From Mesorhizobium sp. B2-8-5 (GTDB lineage Bacteria; Pseudomonadota; Alphaproteobacteria; Rhizobiales; Rhizobiaceae): DNA of 64,000 bases. Position numbers and translations under genes: made by a program. Below are positions 8,049 to 16,518 of the stretch, piece after piece. Numbering within the stretch: position 1 is the first letter of the stretch; each line of letters opens with the position of its first letter. The stretch is taken from assembly GCF_006440675.2 (NCBI RefSeq), contig NZ_CP083951.1, forward strand, positions 6,047,501-6,111,500, written 5' to 3'. Under the pieces are notes generated by a model. It was not told the origin of the DNA. It was given only the letters and a program-made list of their open reading frames with translations, and did not search any database.

Positions 8049-9077
8049 ATGTCGGCGGACTTGATGCAGATCCCGGAGCTTCTCGCAGACCTCGCGGTCA
8101 AGGACATCAAGGTCTGGGTAGAGGGCGACCGGCTGCGCTGCAACGCCCCAGTTGGCGCACTGACTGCCGAGTCTTCCGACCAGTTGCGTAACCGGAAGGG
8201 CGAAATCATCGCGTTTCTGAACATGGCCACGGCTGCAGCCCGGCAACAGCCAGCAATCATTCCCCTGCAGTCTCGCGGAACACGCACGCCCATTTATGCC
8301 GTGCCCGGGCATATCGGGGCGCCCTTCTCATTCTCGGACCTGTCGAAGCACCTGGGTGGCGATCAGCCGTTCTACGCACTCCAACCGTCTGGCTTCGATG
8401 GGCAGAGCGAACCGATGGAACGCGTCGAAGATATCGCGGAGTATTTCGCCCGCCAGATCGTCGCATATCAGCCCACCGGTCCGTACATCATCGCCGGTTA
8501 CTGCTCCGGCGCTGCAACCGCTCTCGAGCTGGCGAAAATCCTGCGTCAACGCGGAGCGGAGGTCCCGTGCATGGCGCTCTTTGGCCCCCTACACCCCATC
8601 ATCTTTAAGGAATTGCCGCGTCAGCTATATTTCTTTGCCAGTCGCACCGCCGATTCATTTCTGCGAGAGATAGCAAAGCTGCCGACATTCGGCGCTCGTC
8701 TCCGGTATTTCGGCAGGCGTCTCGGGAACCTTGGCGGGCACGTCGGCGCCCTCGTGACCCCCGTTCGCAAAAGCAAAGAGCCTGTCACGGCAGATCCGGT
8801 GCTGGCGAGCAGAGCTCGACTCAAATCCACGGCGATCACGGCTTTGCGGCGGTACATCCCCGCCCCGTATTCGGGTCGAGTATGCATATTCCTTCCGAAC
8901 AAGGCTTGGATGCGATCGGGTGCGGCGCCGCGCCAATGGCTTCGAGTGATGCCCCAAGCCGAGTTTTATTTCGGGCCCGAGGACTGCAACGATAGCCGTA
9001 TGCTGGAGGAGCCGGACGCACCTGCCATCGCAGAGCTCTATCGCCAGGCAACCCGAAGGGCTGAGCGATTGACGTGA
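8049..9077 (+). CDS. TubC docking domain plus thioesterase-like protein
   Basis: Residues 8-57 resemble the TubC N-terminal docking domain of NRPS/PKS proteins (ELLADLAVKDIKVWVEGDRL, then LRNRKGEIIAFL). The rest is an alpha/beta-hydrolase thioesterase domain with the oxyanion region IYAVPGHIG and the nucleophile elbow AGYCSGAA (Ser153). Two triad positions look altered: the strand expected to end in the catalytic Asp reads MALFGPLH, and the usual DHxxML near the end reads DCNDSRML without His. The protein may therefore be a non-hydrolytic partner or use other residues. The gene starts 92 bases after the phosphopantetheinyl transferase and ends 35 bases before the A-PCP gene, so the genes are probably co-transcribed. 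Confidence 0.8.
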   Translation: MSADLMQIPELLADLAVKDIKVWVEGDRLRCNAPVGALTAESSDQLRNRKGEIIAFLNMATAAARQQPAIIPLQSRGTRTPIYAVPGHIGAPFSFSDLSKHLGGDQPFYALQPSGFDGQSEPMERVEDIAEYFARQIVAYQPTGPYIIAGYCSGAATALELAKILRQRGAEVPCMALFGPLHPIIFKELPRQLYFFASRTADSFLREIAKLPTFGARLRYFGRRLGNLGGHVGALVTPVRKSKEPVTADPVLASRARLKSTAITALRRYIPAPYSGRVCIFLPNKAWMRSGAAPRQWLRVMPQAEFYFGPEDCNDSRMLEEPDAPAIAELYRQATRRAERLT

Positions 9078-9112
9078 TTGATTTTTGATTTCTGCAATGG
9101 AGAGCGTATCTC

Positions 9113-11134
9113 ATGAATGAAGTCCTACCTATCGTGGCGAAGGGCGTAGCACTTCCCCTGCCGAAAGATGCCGATCATCAGGCGCTGGTTGTCGAGTACA
9201 ACGCCACGGCAGCGCCCTACCCGTCGGACAGGACGGTCATCGATCTCTTCCGCGACCAGGCGAGGCGTAGTCCCAACGCCGAAGCGATCCGTTTCGGTGA
9301 CGCAATGCTGACGTACCGGCAGCTCGACGAACGCTCCAACCAGATGGCCACGCATCTAAGCTCGACCGGCGCTGGGCCAGGTCGGATTGTCGTTGTGTTC
9401 ATGGAACATTCCATTGAGGTCGTCGTCGCGATCTTGGGCGTCCTGAAGTCCGGCGCGGCCTATGTGCCGGTGGATGCGGCAACGCCCAAGGGGCGTCTCG
9501 CAACAATCCTGAAGGAAATTGCCAACGGGACCGACGGGCGGGCGCCGGTGGCGATCACACAGGCGCGCCTTCAATCCGTCATGTCCCCGAACCTTGCAGA
9601 CATTTTCGTGCTCGACGCCGATTTCGGGCCGATTTTGACTCAGCCGGACTCGGCCCGACCATCCGCTGCCACTCCGGACAGCGCCGCCTATATCATTTTC
9701 ACCTCCGGCTCGACCGGCACGCCCAAGGGCGTGGTGATCGAGCACCGGAGCCTGGTGAACTACATCTGGTGGGCCGCTCGGGTATACGGTTCCAGCGAAG
9801 GTGACGCATGGCCCCTTTTCTCATCCCTCGCCTTCGACCTGACCGTTACCACGCTCTTTACGCCACTCGTCACCGGCGGCCGCATCGTGATCTATCTCGG
9901 TGATCCCGGAGTCCAGAGCATGGTCGTGCTCAAGGTCATCGACGACAATGCCGTCGATATCATGAAGCTGACGCCGGCGCATCTCGCGATGATCCGCGAC
10001 CGCAATCTCGAGACCACAAGGCTGCGCAAGTTCATCGTGGGCGGCGAGGACTTCAAAACTGAATTGGCTCGCGATATCACGAACGCCATCCCCCACCCCA
10101 TCGAAATCTACAACGAGTACGGACCAACCGAAGCCACGGTTGGCTGCATGATTCACCGTTTCGACATCGACCGGGATCAATCCGCATCGGTGCCGATCGG
10201 CGTTCCGGCCGCCAATGCGGGCATCTACGTCCTCGACAAAGCACATCAGCCCACCGCCTCCGGCACCATCGGTGAGATGTTCATTGCCGGCGACGGTCTC
10301 GCGAGAGGCTATTTCAATCGCCTTGACCTGACCGACGAGCGTTTCCTTACGGTCCCCGATCCTCGAGATGGGTTTTCGAAGCTGCGGCTGTACAAGACGG
10401 GGGATCTCGCCCGCTGGAACTCGGAAGGGCGCCTGGACTTTCTCGGCCGCGCCGACCATCAGGTGAAGATTGGTGGCGCACGTGTCGAGCTGGGCGAGAT
10501 CGAAGCGCGGCTTCTCAAGCATCCACACGTTCAGGAATGCGCTGTCATCGCCATCGCCAACTCGACGACGACGCCAGCGACACCAACGATCGTCCAAATG
10601 GGCGATATCGAACCGCCAGCGGCCGAAGACGGCATCGCGCGACTTGTGGCTTACTATGTCTCGTCGAAACCCCTGACCGTCGCGGACCTGCGCGCGCACC
10701 TCGCCGAAGAACTCTTAGGATCCATGATTCCGACGCACTATGTCTGCCTCGAACGGATGCCGCTCACGTCCAACGGCAAGATCGACCGCTCGTCGCTTCC
10801 CGAGCCGATCGCGGAAAACTTCCAGGCTGCGCAAGAATTCGCCGCCCCGTTGACGGAGACCGAGAAGACGCTGGCCGCGCTGTGGTGCGATCTCCTTAAG
10901 GTCGAGGCAATCGGCCGTCGCGACAACTTCTTCGGTCTGGGCGGGGAATCGCTCCTGGTGATGCGGGCGGTGTCGCGCATGCGGAAGATCTTCGGCGTCG
11001 ACGTGCAGCTTCGCAACCTCTTTGAGCGCCCGACGCTCGCCGAACTGGCGGAAGTGATCGACGGAATGCGTTGGATGGCAAATTCCAAAGGCTCCCCACT
11101 CTCGGAGGGACCGAGAGAGGAGGTCGAACTCTAG
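9113..11134 (+). CDS. Free-standing NRPS A-PCP protein, predicted to load L-Asn
   Basis: This 673-residue protein has one adenylation domain and one carrier domain, with no condensation domain. The core motifs are A3 IIFTSGSTGTPKG (194-206), A5 NEYGPTE (334-340), A7 YKTGDLARW (427-435), A8 VKIGGARVELGEIE and A10 NGKID (554-558). The carrier site is FFGLGGESLL with Ser613. Alignment by eye to GrsA gives specificity residues D242, L243, T246, K285, I308, G310, E335, V343, G344 and K556, that is DLTKIGEVGK, a code typical of asparagine. It should make Asn-AMP and hold Asn as a thioester. Its likely partners are the upstream phosphopantetheinyl transferase and the downstream flavoprotein. Confidence 0.9.
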   Translation: MNEVLPIVAKGVALPLPKDADHQALVVEYNATAAPYPSDRTVIDLFRDQARRSPNAEAIRFGDAMLTYRQLDERSNQMATHLSSTGAGPGRIVVVFMEHSIEVVVAILGVLKSGAAYVPVDAATPKGRLATILKEIANGTDGRAPVAITQARLQSVMSPNLADIFVLDADFGPILTQPDSARPSAATPDSAAYIIFTSGSTGTPKGVVIEHRSLVNYIWWAARVYGSSEGDAWPLFSSLAFDLTVTTLFTPLVTGGRIVIYLGDPGVQSMVVLKVIDDNAVDIMKLTPAHLAMIRDRNLETTRLRKFIVGGEDFKTELARDITNAIPHPIEIYNEYGPTEATVGCMIHRFDIDRDQSASVPIGVPAANAGIYVLDKAHQPTASGTIGEMFIAGDGLARGYFNRLDLTDERFLTVPDPRDGFSKLRLYKTGDLARWNSEGRLDFLGRADHQVKIGGARVELGEIEARLLKHPHVQECAVIAIANSTTTPATPTIVQMGDIEPPAAEDGIARLVAYYVSSKPLTVADLRAHLAEELLGSMIPTHYVCLERMPLTSNGKIDRSSLPEPIAENFQAAQEFAAPLTETEKTLAALWCDLLKVEAIGRRDNFFGLGGESLLVMRAVSRMRKIFGVDVQLRNLFERPTLAELAEVIDGMRWMANSKGSPLSEGPREEVEL

Positions 11135-11204
11135 CTTGCCGGAATGCCCCCGACCTTGGGCACCAATCCAGGCGGTGCCCTTGCATTGGACGCATGCAGA
11201 GCGG

Positions 11205-12383
11205 ATGAAGATGATGGACAAAGCTTGGGTATCGGCACGAGAACCCGGACTGCCTTGGGTGGCGGCGGAATATGAGCTCTTGCGCGACCAAGTGCGCCGG
11301 TTCGTGGATGAGGAAATCAAGCCGTGTGCGGATCTCTGGGAAGAGAACGGATTCATTCCTCGTCCGATCCTGCGCCGCATGGGCGAACTCGGCTTCTTCG
11401 GCATCCGCTACCCTGCCGAGTACGGTGGTGCCGAGATGGACGCGGTCGCATCAACGGTCTTCGCCGAGGAGCTCGGGCGCTCGACCTATGGCGGCGTCGC
11501 CGATGCAATGCTGGTCCATGCCGACATGGCTTCCTTGTATGTCTTTCACGACGGCACCAAAGCCCAGCGGGCGCGCTGGATGCCGGGCATTATCAGCGGC
11601 GAGGTGATCACCGCGGTCGCCATAACGGAGCCGGATGCGGGCTCGGACGTGAAGGCCATCCGCACGCGTGCGCTGCGAGATGGCGACTCCTATGTGCTCG
11701 ACGGTACGAAGCTCTACATCACGAATGGCGTCCACGCGGATCTCTACTGCGTCGCAGCCAAGACTGATCCCTCGGCAGGAAGCCACGGGATCACGATGTT
11801 CCTCGTCGAAAAGGGGACGCCAGGCTTCAGTGTCGCCCGCGAGCTGGACAAGCTCGGCTGGCGCTCCTCCGATACGGCGGAGCTCGTCTTCGACGGTTGC
11901 CGCATCCCCGCCGAGAACGTGCTCGGCGCGGAGGGACAGGGCTTCTACTCCATAATGCGCAACTTCCAGAATGAGCGCCTTGTTCTTGCAGGTATGGCGA
12001 TAGGGATGGCCGAGGCCGCGATCGATATGACCCTCTCCTGGGTAAAAACGCGCCGCGCATTCGGGGGCGTCCTGTGGGACATGCAGGCGATCCGTCAACG
12101 TCTCGCGATGCTCTCTGCGAAAGTGGAGGCAAGCCGTGAGTTTCTCTATGCCACCGCTTGGCGCATGGCGGCGGACGACGACTGCCTGCGCGAAATCTCG
12201 ATGTTGAAGGCCATCTGCGGCGAACTTGTCAACGAGGTGTTGTATGCATGCGTGCAGTTCCACGGCGCTATGGGCGTTATGCGAGAGAGTCCGATCGAGC
12301 GCATAGCGCGGGATGCACGCGTCCTATCCATCGCCGGCGGCGCGACGGAGGTGATGCTGGAGGTGGTCGCGTCGTTGTCGTGA
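11205..12383 (+). CDS. Acyl-CoA dehydrogenase-like flavoprotein
   Basis: The protein has about 392 residues and the full acyl-CoA dehydrogenase fold (VAITEPDAGSDVKAIRTRA, LYITNGVHADLY, then the helical C-terminal domain). In medium-chain enzymes the catalytic Glu lies in the IYEGT motif, which here reads SIAGGATEV and lacks it. The isovaleryl-CoA-dehydrogenase position is instead occupied in NFQNERLVLAG (Glu257). Amino-acyl-carrier-protein dehydrogenases that oxidise tethered amino acids also use this position. Placed 70 bases after the A-PCP gene, it probably oxidises the tethered aminoacyl group at alpha-beta. A TTG start at 11136 is possible; the ATG at 11205 is preferred. Confidence 0.85.
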   Translation: MKMMDKAWVSAREPGLPWVAAEYELLRDQVRRFVDEEIKPCADLWEENGFIPRPILRRMGELGFFGIRYPAEYGGAEMDAVASTVFAEELGRSTYGGVADAMLVHADMASLYVFHDGTKAQRARWMPGIISGEVITAVAITEPDAGSDVKAIRTRALRDGDSYVLDGTKLYITNGVHADLYCVAAKTDPSAGSHGITMFLVEKGTPGFSVARELDKLGWRSSDTAELVFDGCRIPAENVLGAEGQGFYSIMRNFQNERLVLAGMAIGMAEAAIDMTLSWVKTRRAFGGVLWDMQAIRQRLAMLSAKVEASREFLYATAWRMAADDDCLREISMLKAICGELVNEVLYACVQFHGAMGVMRESPIERIARDARVLSIAGGATEVMLEVVASLS

Positions 12384-12714
12384 GCCCAATGGGGACATCG
12401 CTCCCTGGCGTTGATTGTAGGAGGGCTGCGTTAAGGGCTCTTCGGACGGCGGGCAGGTTGATGGGGTCTTTCGGCTGTTTTTCCCAACCGCTCTCAGGCG
12501 GCGCTGAGTGGTATGAGCACCTGTCGATGCAGGCCCCGCCAGGAGCCACGTCACGTCTGGAGCGCCGATCCGGCGCCCACCGACGGCTTGCAGCTGCTGC
12601 GCCGGCCCGTCCCGCCGCTCGCCGCTTCATGCATGTCGCGCAAAAGTGTGCAGCGGTTTTGCGATAACGACATGCATGAAAACAAAGGCCTAAAGTGCGT
12701 CGCCTGAATCCGCT
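12384..12714. other. Gap before IS4 element
   Basis: No gene is supported. The right part (12632-12714) is a palindromic intergenic repeat described separately. The left part has minus-strand open frames with one protein-like stretch (KDPINLPAVRRALNAALLQS), but no family is recognised. Confidence 0.4.
12632..12714 (+). repeat. RIME-like palindromic repeat, copy A (split by the IS element)
   Basis: The stretch from TGTCGCGCAAAAGTGTGCAG to the IS end is shared, in reverse orientation, with 46138-46232. The IS4 element interrupts it, and the missing end continues at 13899-13924 (AATCCGCTTCGGCGCGACGC). Rejoined, the element is about 105 bp and ends in a palindrome around GCGTCGC/GCGACGC. Size and form resemble the intergenic mosaic elements (RIME) of rhizobia. 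Confidence 0.75.
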
Positions 12715-13898
12715 CACAGTACACGACTCATTGGGTTTTGATGGTCTTAGGGAAAGCGCTGAGCCATGCGGTTAGCGCGTTTTGGGGTGAGAAGTTGATC
12801 CATGCCCTGAGGGCGTCTAGTCCGATGCGGAACCATGACTTTTCGCGTCGGCCGTGGGCCTTTCGCTTGATGGCCTTCATACCCATGGTTTGGGTTGCAC
12901 ATCGATAGGCCCATGTGATTGCGATGGCGAGAATGGCTGTCAGGGTATCGATCTTGTCTGGCGCGGTCATTCTGGTGTCTTCGATGTTGAAGCCGCGGGT
13001 CTTGGCATCGCCGAACAGGCATTCGACGGCCCAACGGCTCTTGTAGGCTATGATGGCGGCCTTGGCGTCCTGGCTGTTGGTCATGACGATGAGCCATTCG
13101 CCCTGCTGGCCTTTTCTGCCGTCGATCCATTTGGCAGCGAAGGATAAACGGACGGATGCAGCCGGCAGGCCGGCCTCAAGCGTCGTGACGCTGCGGCTCT
13201 TGCGGCGCTTTCTCAGCAGGGTCTGGAGTGTCCAGAGCTTTCCATCGGCCAGGGCGACGCACTGGCCGACCTTGACGCGAATGGCAAACGGGACCTTGTT
13301 TTGCATCAGGAATTTGACCCAATCGGCGCCGATGAACTCGCGGTCGGCGAGCAGCAGTTCGATCGAAGCCGCGCCGAACAGGTCGAGATAGCGCCGCATC
13401 AACTCGATGCGCTGGTGCGTGTTGCTGTTGCCCTGGTGGTCGAGCACCGTCCACAGCAGCGGTACGCGAAAGCGTCGCGTCACGATGGCCAGCATGAGAA
13501 TGTTGATGTCCTTGCAGCCGACCTTCCAGCTGGTGCGGTCGAGCGCCAGGCATTTGGGCCGCGACAGGTTCAGCATGCGCACGACGAGCTGCGCGACGAG
13601 CGCCTGATCCAGCCGGATCGACTGGAAGAAGCGCTGCAGGCGGCGATAGTTCGACCCGTGTTGCGCGGCCCCCGGAAACTGGCTCGCCACATGGCTCAGA
13701 CTGACCGTGCGGCCTTGAACCATGCCGATGATCAGAACCGCGAGTGTTTCCAGGCGCGAATTGCGCAGTGCAAAATGACGGCTTAGGGTCTCGATGAGGG
13801 CGGTGTGAATCGTGATCGGCATCGGCGGATCCTTTTGGCGAAGAATCCTCCAATCAAATCACTTCAAGCCGTCCTCACCCTTGCGTCGTGTACTGTGG
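12715..13898 (-). mobile_element. IS4-family insertion sequence
   Basis: The terminal inverted repeats are CACAGTACACGAC (12715-12727) and GTCGTGTACTGTG (13885-13897). The flanking 8-bp direct repeat AATCCGCT occurs at 12707-12714 and 13899-13906 and is the likely target duplication. The element is about 1.18 kb and carries one transposase gene on the minus strand. Intact ends, target copies and reading frame point to a fairly recent insertion. Confidence 0.9.
12728..13822 (-). CDS. IS4-family transposase
   Basis: This is a 364-residue DDE transposase. The likely catalytic residues are Asp in CLALDRTSWKVG, Asp in LLLADREFIGADW and Glu in RWAVECLFGDAKTRGFNIED, the last being the YREK-like region of the family. 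The frame is uninterrupted and fills the element between its inverted repeats. It moves only its own element and has no role in the neighbouring pathway. Confidence 0.9.
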   Translation of the reverse strand: MPITIHTALIETLSRHFALRNSRLETLAVLIIGMVQGRTVSLSHVASQFPGAAQHGSNYRRLQRFFQSIRLDQALVAQLVVRMLNLSRPKCLALDRTSWKVGCKDINILMLAIVTRRFRVPLLWTVLDHQGNSNTHQRIELMRRYLDLFGAASIELLLADREFIGADWVKFLMQNKVPFAIRVKVGQCVALADGKLWTLQTLLRKRRKSRSVTTLEAGLPAASVRLSFAAKWIDGRKGQQGEWLIVMTNSQDAKAAIIAYKSRWAVECLFGDAKTRGFNIEDTRMTAPDKIDTLTAILAIAITWAYRCATQTMGMKAIKRKAHGRREKSWFRIGLDALRAWINFSPQNALTAWLSAFPKTIKTQ

Positions 13899-13980
13899 AA
13901 TCCGCTTCGGCGCGACGCGCTTTAGTTCCTGCTCCGGTCTGTCGAGCGGTGCGTAACGCTCACCTTCGTGTCGTCACGCC

Positions 13981-14826
13981 TCAATGCTGTCGGTCCATGC
14001 TCAGGCGGTAGACCTGAACGTCGGTCACCTCCAGTACGAGCGTTGCCGGGGTCGAACTGTCGTAGGCCGTGTGCCAGCCAGACGCGCTGCTGTTGGCGAT
14101 ACTCAGACTAATGAGCAGGGTCATGGCACCGGCCGGCACGTTCTTAGTGACGGTTCGCTTGAGCACACCATCGAAATAGAACTTGATTGACACGCCCGGT
14201 ATGTACTCCATGCCCCAGACGTGATAACCGGCCGACAGGTCCACACCAGCATCAAAGAACCGCTGCTCGTTGGTGGCAGCCAACAAAGCGTTTGCCAGCA
14301 CTGCGTTGGCCGACACGGAGCTGCTGAGGAACCCGCCCTCCTGCGTGTCGATCTCGGCCCCGCCCTCGAGATGCCAGAAGCCTGGCCATCCGCCAGTGCT
14401 GACGTCCGGTTGCTTCATGCGTATCTGGGCGTAGCCACCGGCAAACGTGAACTTGCCGTGCGTGCAGATAGCGCCCGACTTCCACGTGTACCCCGCGAAC
14501 CGGTTGCTTCTCGTCGCAACGATCTTCAAGCCTGATGGACCAGTGCTGATCTGAGCCGGGTCGAAGTACTCGGCGTCGAACCCGCCAGCGTTCATCGCGG
14601 AGTACGGCGACGGCACGCTCTGCTGCCAGATACCGTTCTGGTCCGCGATCGCAGGTATCCACTTCGTGGAATCGAGCGAGTGCCCGGTGAAGGTATCCTC
14701 GAATATCAGCTGACTGGTAGTGTACCCAGCTGGCGGGGGCAGCGACGACCCACCGCCTCCACCACTCGTGTCGCACGAGACGATCATGAGCGTTATCAAT
14801 GAAATGTACTTCGAGATACTTTTCAT
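13981..14826 (-). CDS. GH16 family glycanase, predicted lipoprotein
   Basis: The protein (about 281 residues) has a lipoprotein-type signal (SLITLMIVSC, Cys18 as lipidation site), a Gly/Ser linker and a GH16 jelly-roll domain. The catalytic motif is AEIDTQEGG, fitting the ExDxxE pattern with nucleophile and acid-base Glu. Trp-rich substrate stretches such as GGWPGFWHLEGG are present. Such enzymes cut beta-1,3 or beta-1,4 glucans or galactans and often trim exopolysaccharides in rhizobia. The ATG at 14826 is chosen because GAGGGGGG lies just before it and the signal peptide begins there; the frame itself opens far upstream. A second GH16 gene is at 36675. Confidence 0.85.
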   Translation of the reverse strand: MKSISKYISLITLMIVSCDTSGGGGGSSLPPPAGYTTSQLIFEDTFTGHSLDSTKWIPAIADQNGIWQQSVPSPYSAMNAGGFDAEYFDPAQISTGPSGLKIVATRSNRFAGYTWKSGAICTHGKFTFAGGYAQIRMKQPDVSTGGWPGFWHLEGGAEIDTQEGGFLSSSVSANAVLANALLAATNEQRFFDAGVDLSAGYHVWGMEYIPGVSIKFYFDGVLKRTVTKNVPAGAMTLLISLSIANSSASGWHTAYDSSTPATLVLEVTDVQVYRLSMDRQH

Positions 14827-15325
14827 ATGCCCCCCTCGTAACGAGGGCTTGACCAGGATGCGATTGCAATGGTCACCGCCGCTCACCAATCCTAAAGCGA
14901 AATGACGAGGACCGGATAGTCGACCGTGACCAAAAGAGGATACCTCGACTATATTGCGGCGCGGCAGATGGGCCTCGATGCGACCATGGGGCCACGCCAG
15001 CCGGTGATGCGAGGAAGTGCTCCTGATGTTCGTAGTTGGGAAACCTCCGGCTTGTGGCGGTGGCGGCATTATCCAGCCAAGTGGTCTTGGGGCGGCGTGT
15101 CGATGCTGATCTTCGGGGTGGTACCTCTTTAATTCCGCAATCAGACCTTGATCGAGTGATAAGGTCTGCAAAACTGAACGAAGATCGTTGTGATGCCGCC
15201 GTCCGAGTCGCCCCCTCCGAGCGGGCCCCTCGACAAGCCACTGGCAATAAATCCTGCACCGGTGTCATTGGATGGTTCCTGAATGCTCATAGTTTTGCTG
15301 AGAGATTCGGGCTATCAAGCTGTAT
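14827..15325. other. Gap between GH16 gene and FkbM pseudogene
   Basis: No gene is supported. The open frame that extends the GH16 gene upstream to 15171 is not protein-like apart from a short start (GLIAELKRYHPEDQHRH) that could be a relic of something else. The region probably holds divergent promoters. Confidence 0.35.
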
Positions 15326-16082
15326 GTGCTGACCGCCAAGCTCGGCCTGCAGCGTCTTCCGATTTTCCACCGCGCCTATCTTGCGCTTTATCCCCTCTAC
15401 AAAAGGTATTTTGAAGCAGGCCCGATCGATCAGCTCAGGGAATTCGTGCCAGGCGGATCGCTGGTCATCGACGTCGGCGCCAATGTCGGCTTCTTCACGC
15501 TCCGCTTTGCCGAATGGGTCGGCGACAGCGGAAAGGTGATCGCCATCGAGCCGGAGGATCAGAATTACAGCGGCCTGATTTCCGCGATCGAGCACGCAGG
15601 GTTCCTTGGCCGCGTTGAGGCGCTGAGGGCGGTCGCCGCCGCCGAGCCCGGCACGACCTTTCTCGAAATCAACCCGCTTTACCCGGCCGACCACAAGCTT
15701 TCCCGGAACGGCGCCGGTCACCGCCGTGACGCTCGACGGGCTGCTTGCGGACAAGGGACCCCGGCGCCCGGCGCTCGTGAAAATCGATGTGCAGGGTGCC
15801 GAACTGCTGACGCTTCAGGGCATGATCGAGATCCAGAGGTTCGCCCGGCCGGCCCTGTTCGTCGAACTTTCCGACCAGGGATTGAACAAGTTCGGGGCGG
15901 TTTTGGTAGTCCTGCGCCTCTTGTCGGATAACGGATACGAGGGATACTTGCTGACCCGGACCGGGCGCCGAAAGGCAAGCCAATCCGAGATCGAGGCCAG
16001 AACAACCGGAACCAAATCTGCCGATGTGCTGTTTCTTCCTGACAGGCCGGCGAACAGCGCTTCGCACAGCGCCTTGAACTGA
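15326..16082 (+). pseudogene. FkbM-family methyltransferase, frameshifted
   Basis: The first part (15326 to about 15700) encodes the SAM-binding core: LVIDVGANVGFFTLRFAEWV, then KVIAIEPEDQNYSGL. The rest lies in another frame from about 15700 to 16082 and encodes VTLDGLLADK, then VKIDVQGAELLTLQGM and FVELSDQGL, all typical of FkbM methyltransferases. The break falls near the AAGCTTTCCC stretch and needs one base gained or two lost. The intact gene would methylate a sugar hydroxyl of a polysaccharide. A sequencing error is the other explanation. The start is a GTG without a clear ribosome site. Confidence 0.8.
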
Positions 16083-16518
16083 ACGCCGTTCGTTAGCCTC
16101 TTTCGGAAACCGGCTTCCCCGCTGCGAAGCTTCGTCGTACTTCTGAGTGACGGAGGAATCGTCCGAGAATTTCATCGCGACTTCCATGGCGGCCTTGGCA
16201 GCGCCTTGGTAAGGTAGCGCTGGATGTTGGTTTCCCGGTCGCGCTTGCTCGCTCACACTTGCTGGCTCAGGGATCCTTGCTGGCTCAGGGATCGCCTCGA
16301 ATTGCGCCCTCTGCTGGTCATTCAGCGTGGCATAGAATCCTCAAGCGCGGCGCGCACCGATTTGACGCCATTCAGCATCACATCAAACCGCTTGCGGACC
16401 CCAGCCCTTCGCGCCGGCGACGTCATCACATCACTTTCGGCAATTGAAGCTTCGACCGCGTCGCTCAGGCTTGCGCGTTCGAGCATCTCAAGTGCGTCCG
16501 CACAACGCGATCCGTCTT
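16083..16518. other. Gap with small tandem repeat
   Basis: No gene is recognised. An 18-bp unit, TTGCTGGCTCAGGGATC plus one base, is repeated in tandem at about 16259-16294. Open frames on both strands across the gap show no family resemblance. Confidence 0.35.

Noticed and set aside
13981..14190. Plus-strand frames opposite the GH16 lipoprotein gene as genes
   Set aside because: They overlap the conserved GH16 C-terminus and have no family match.
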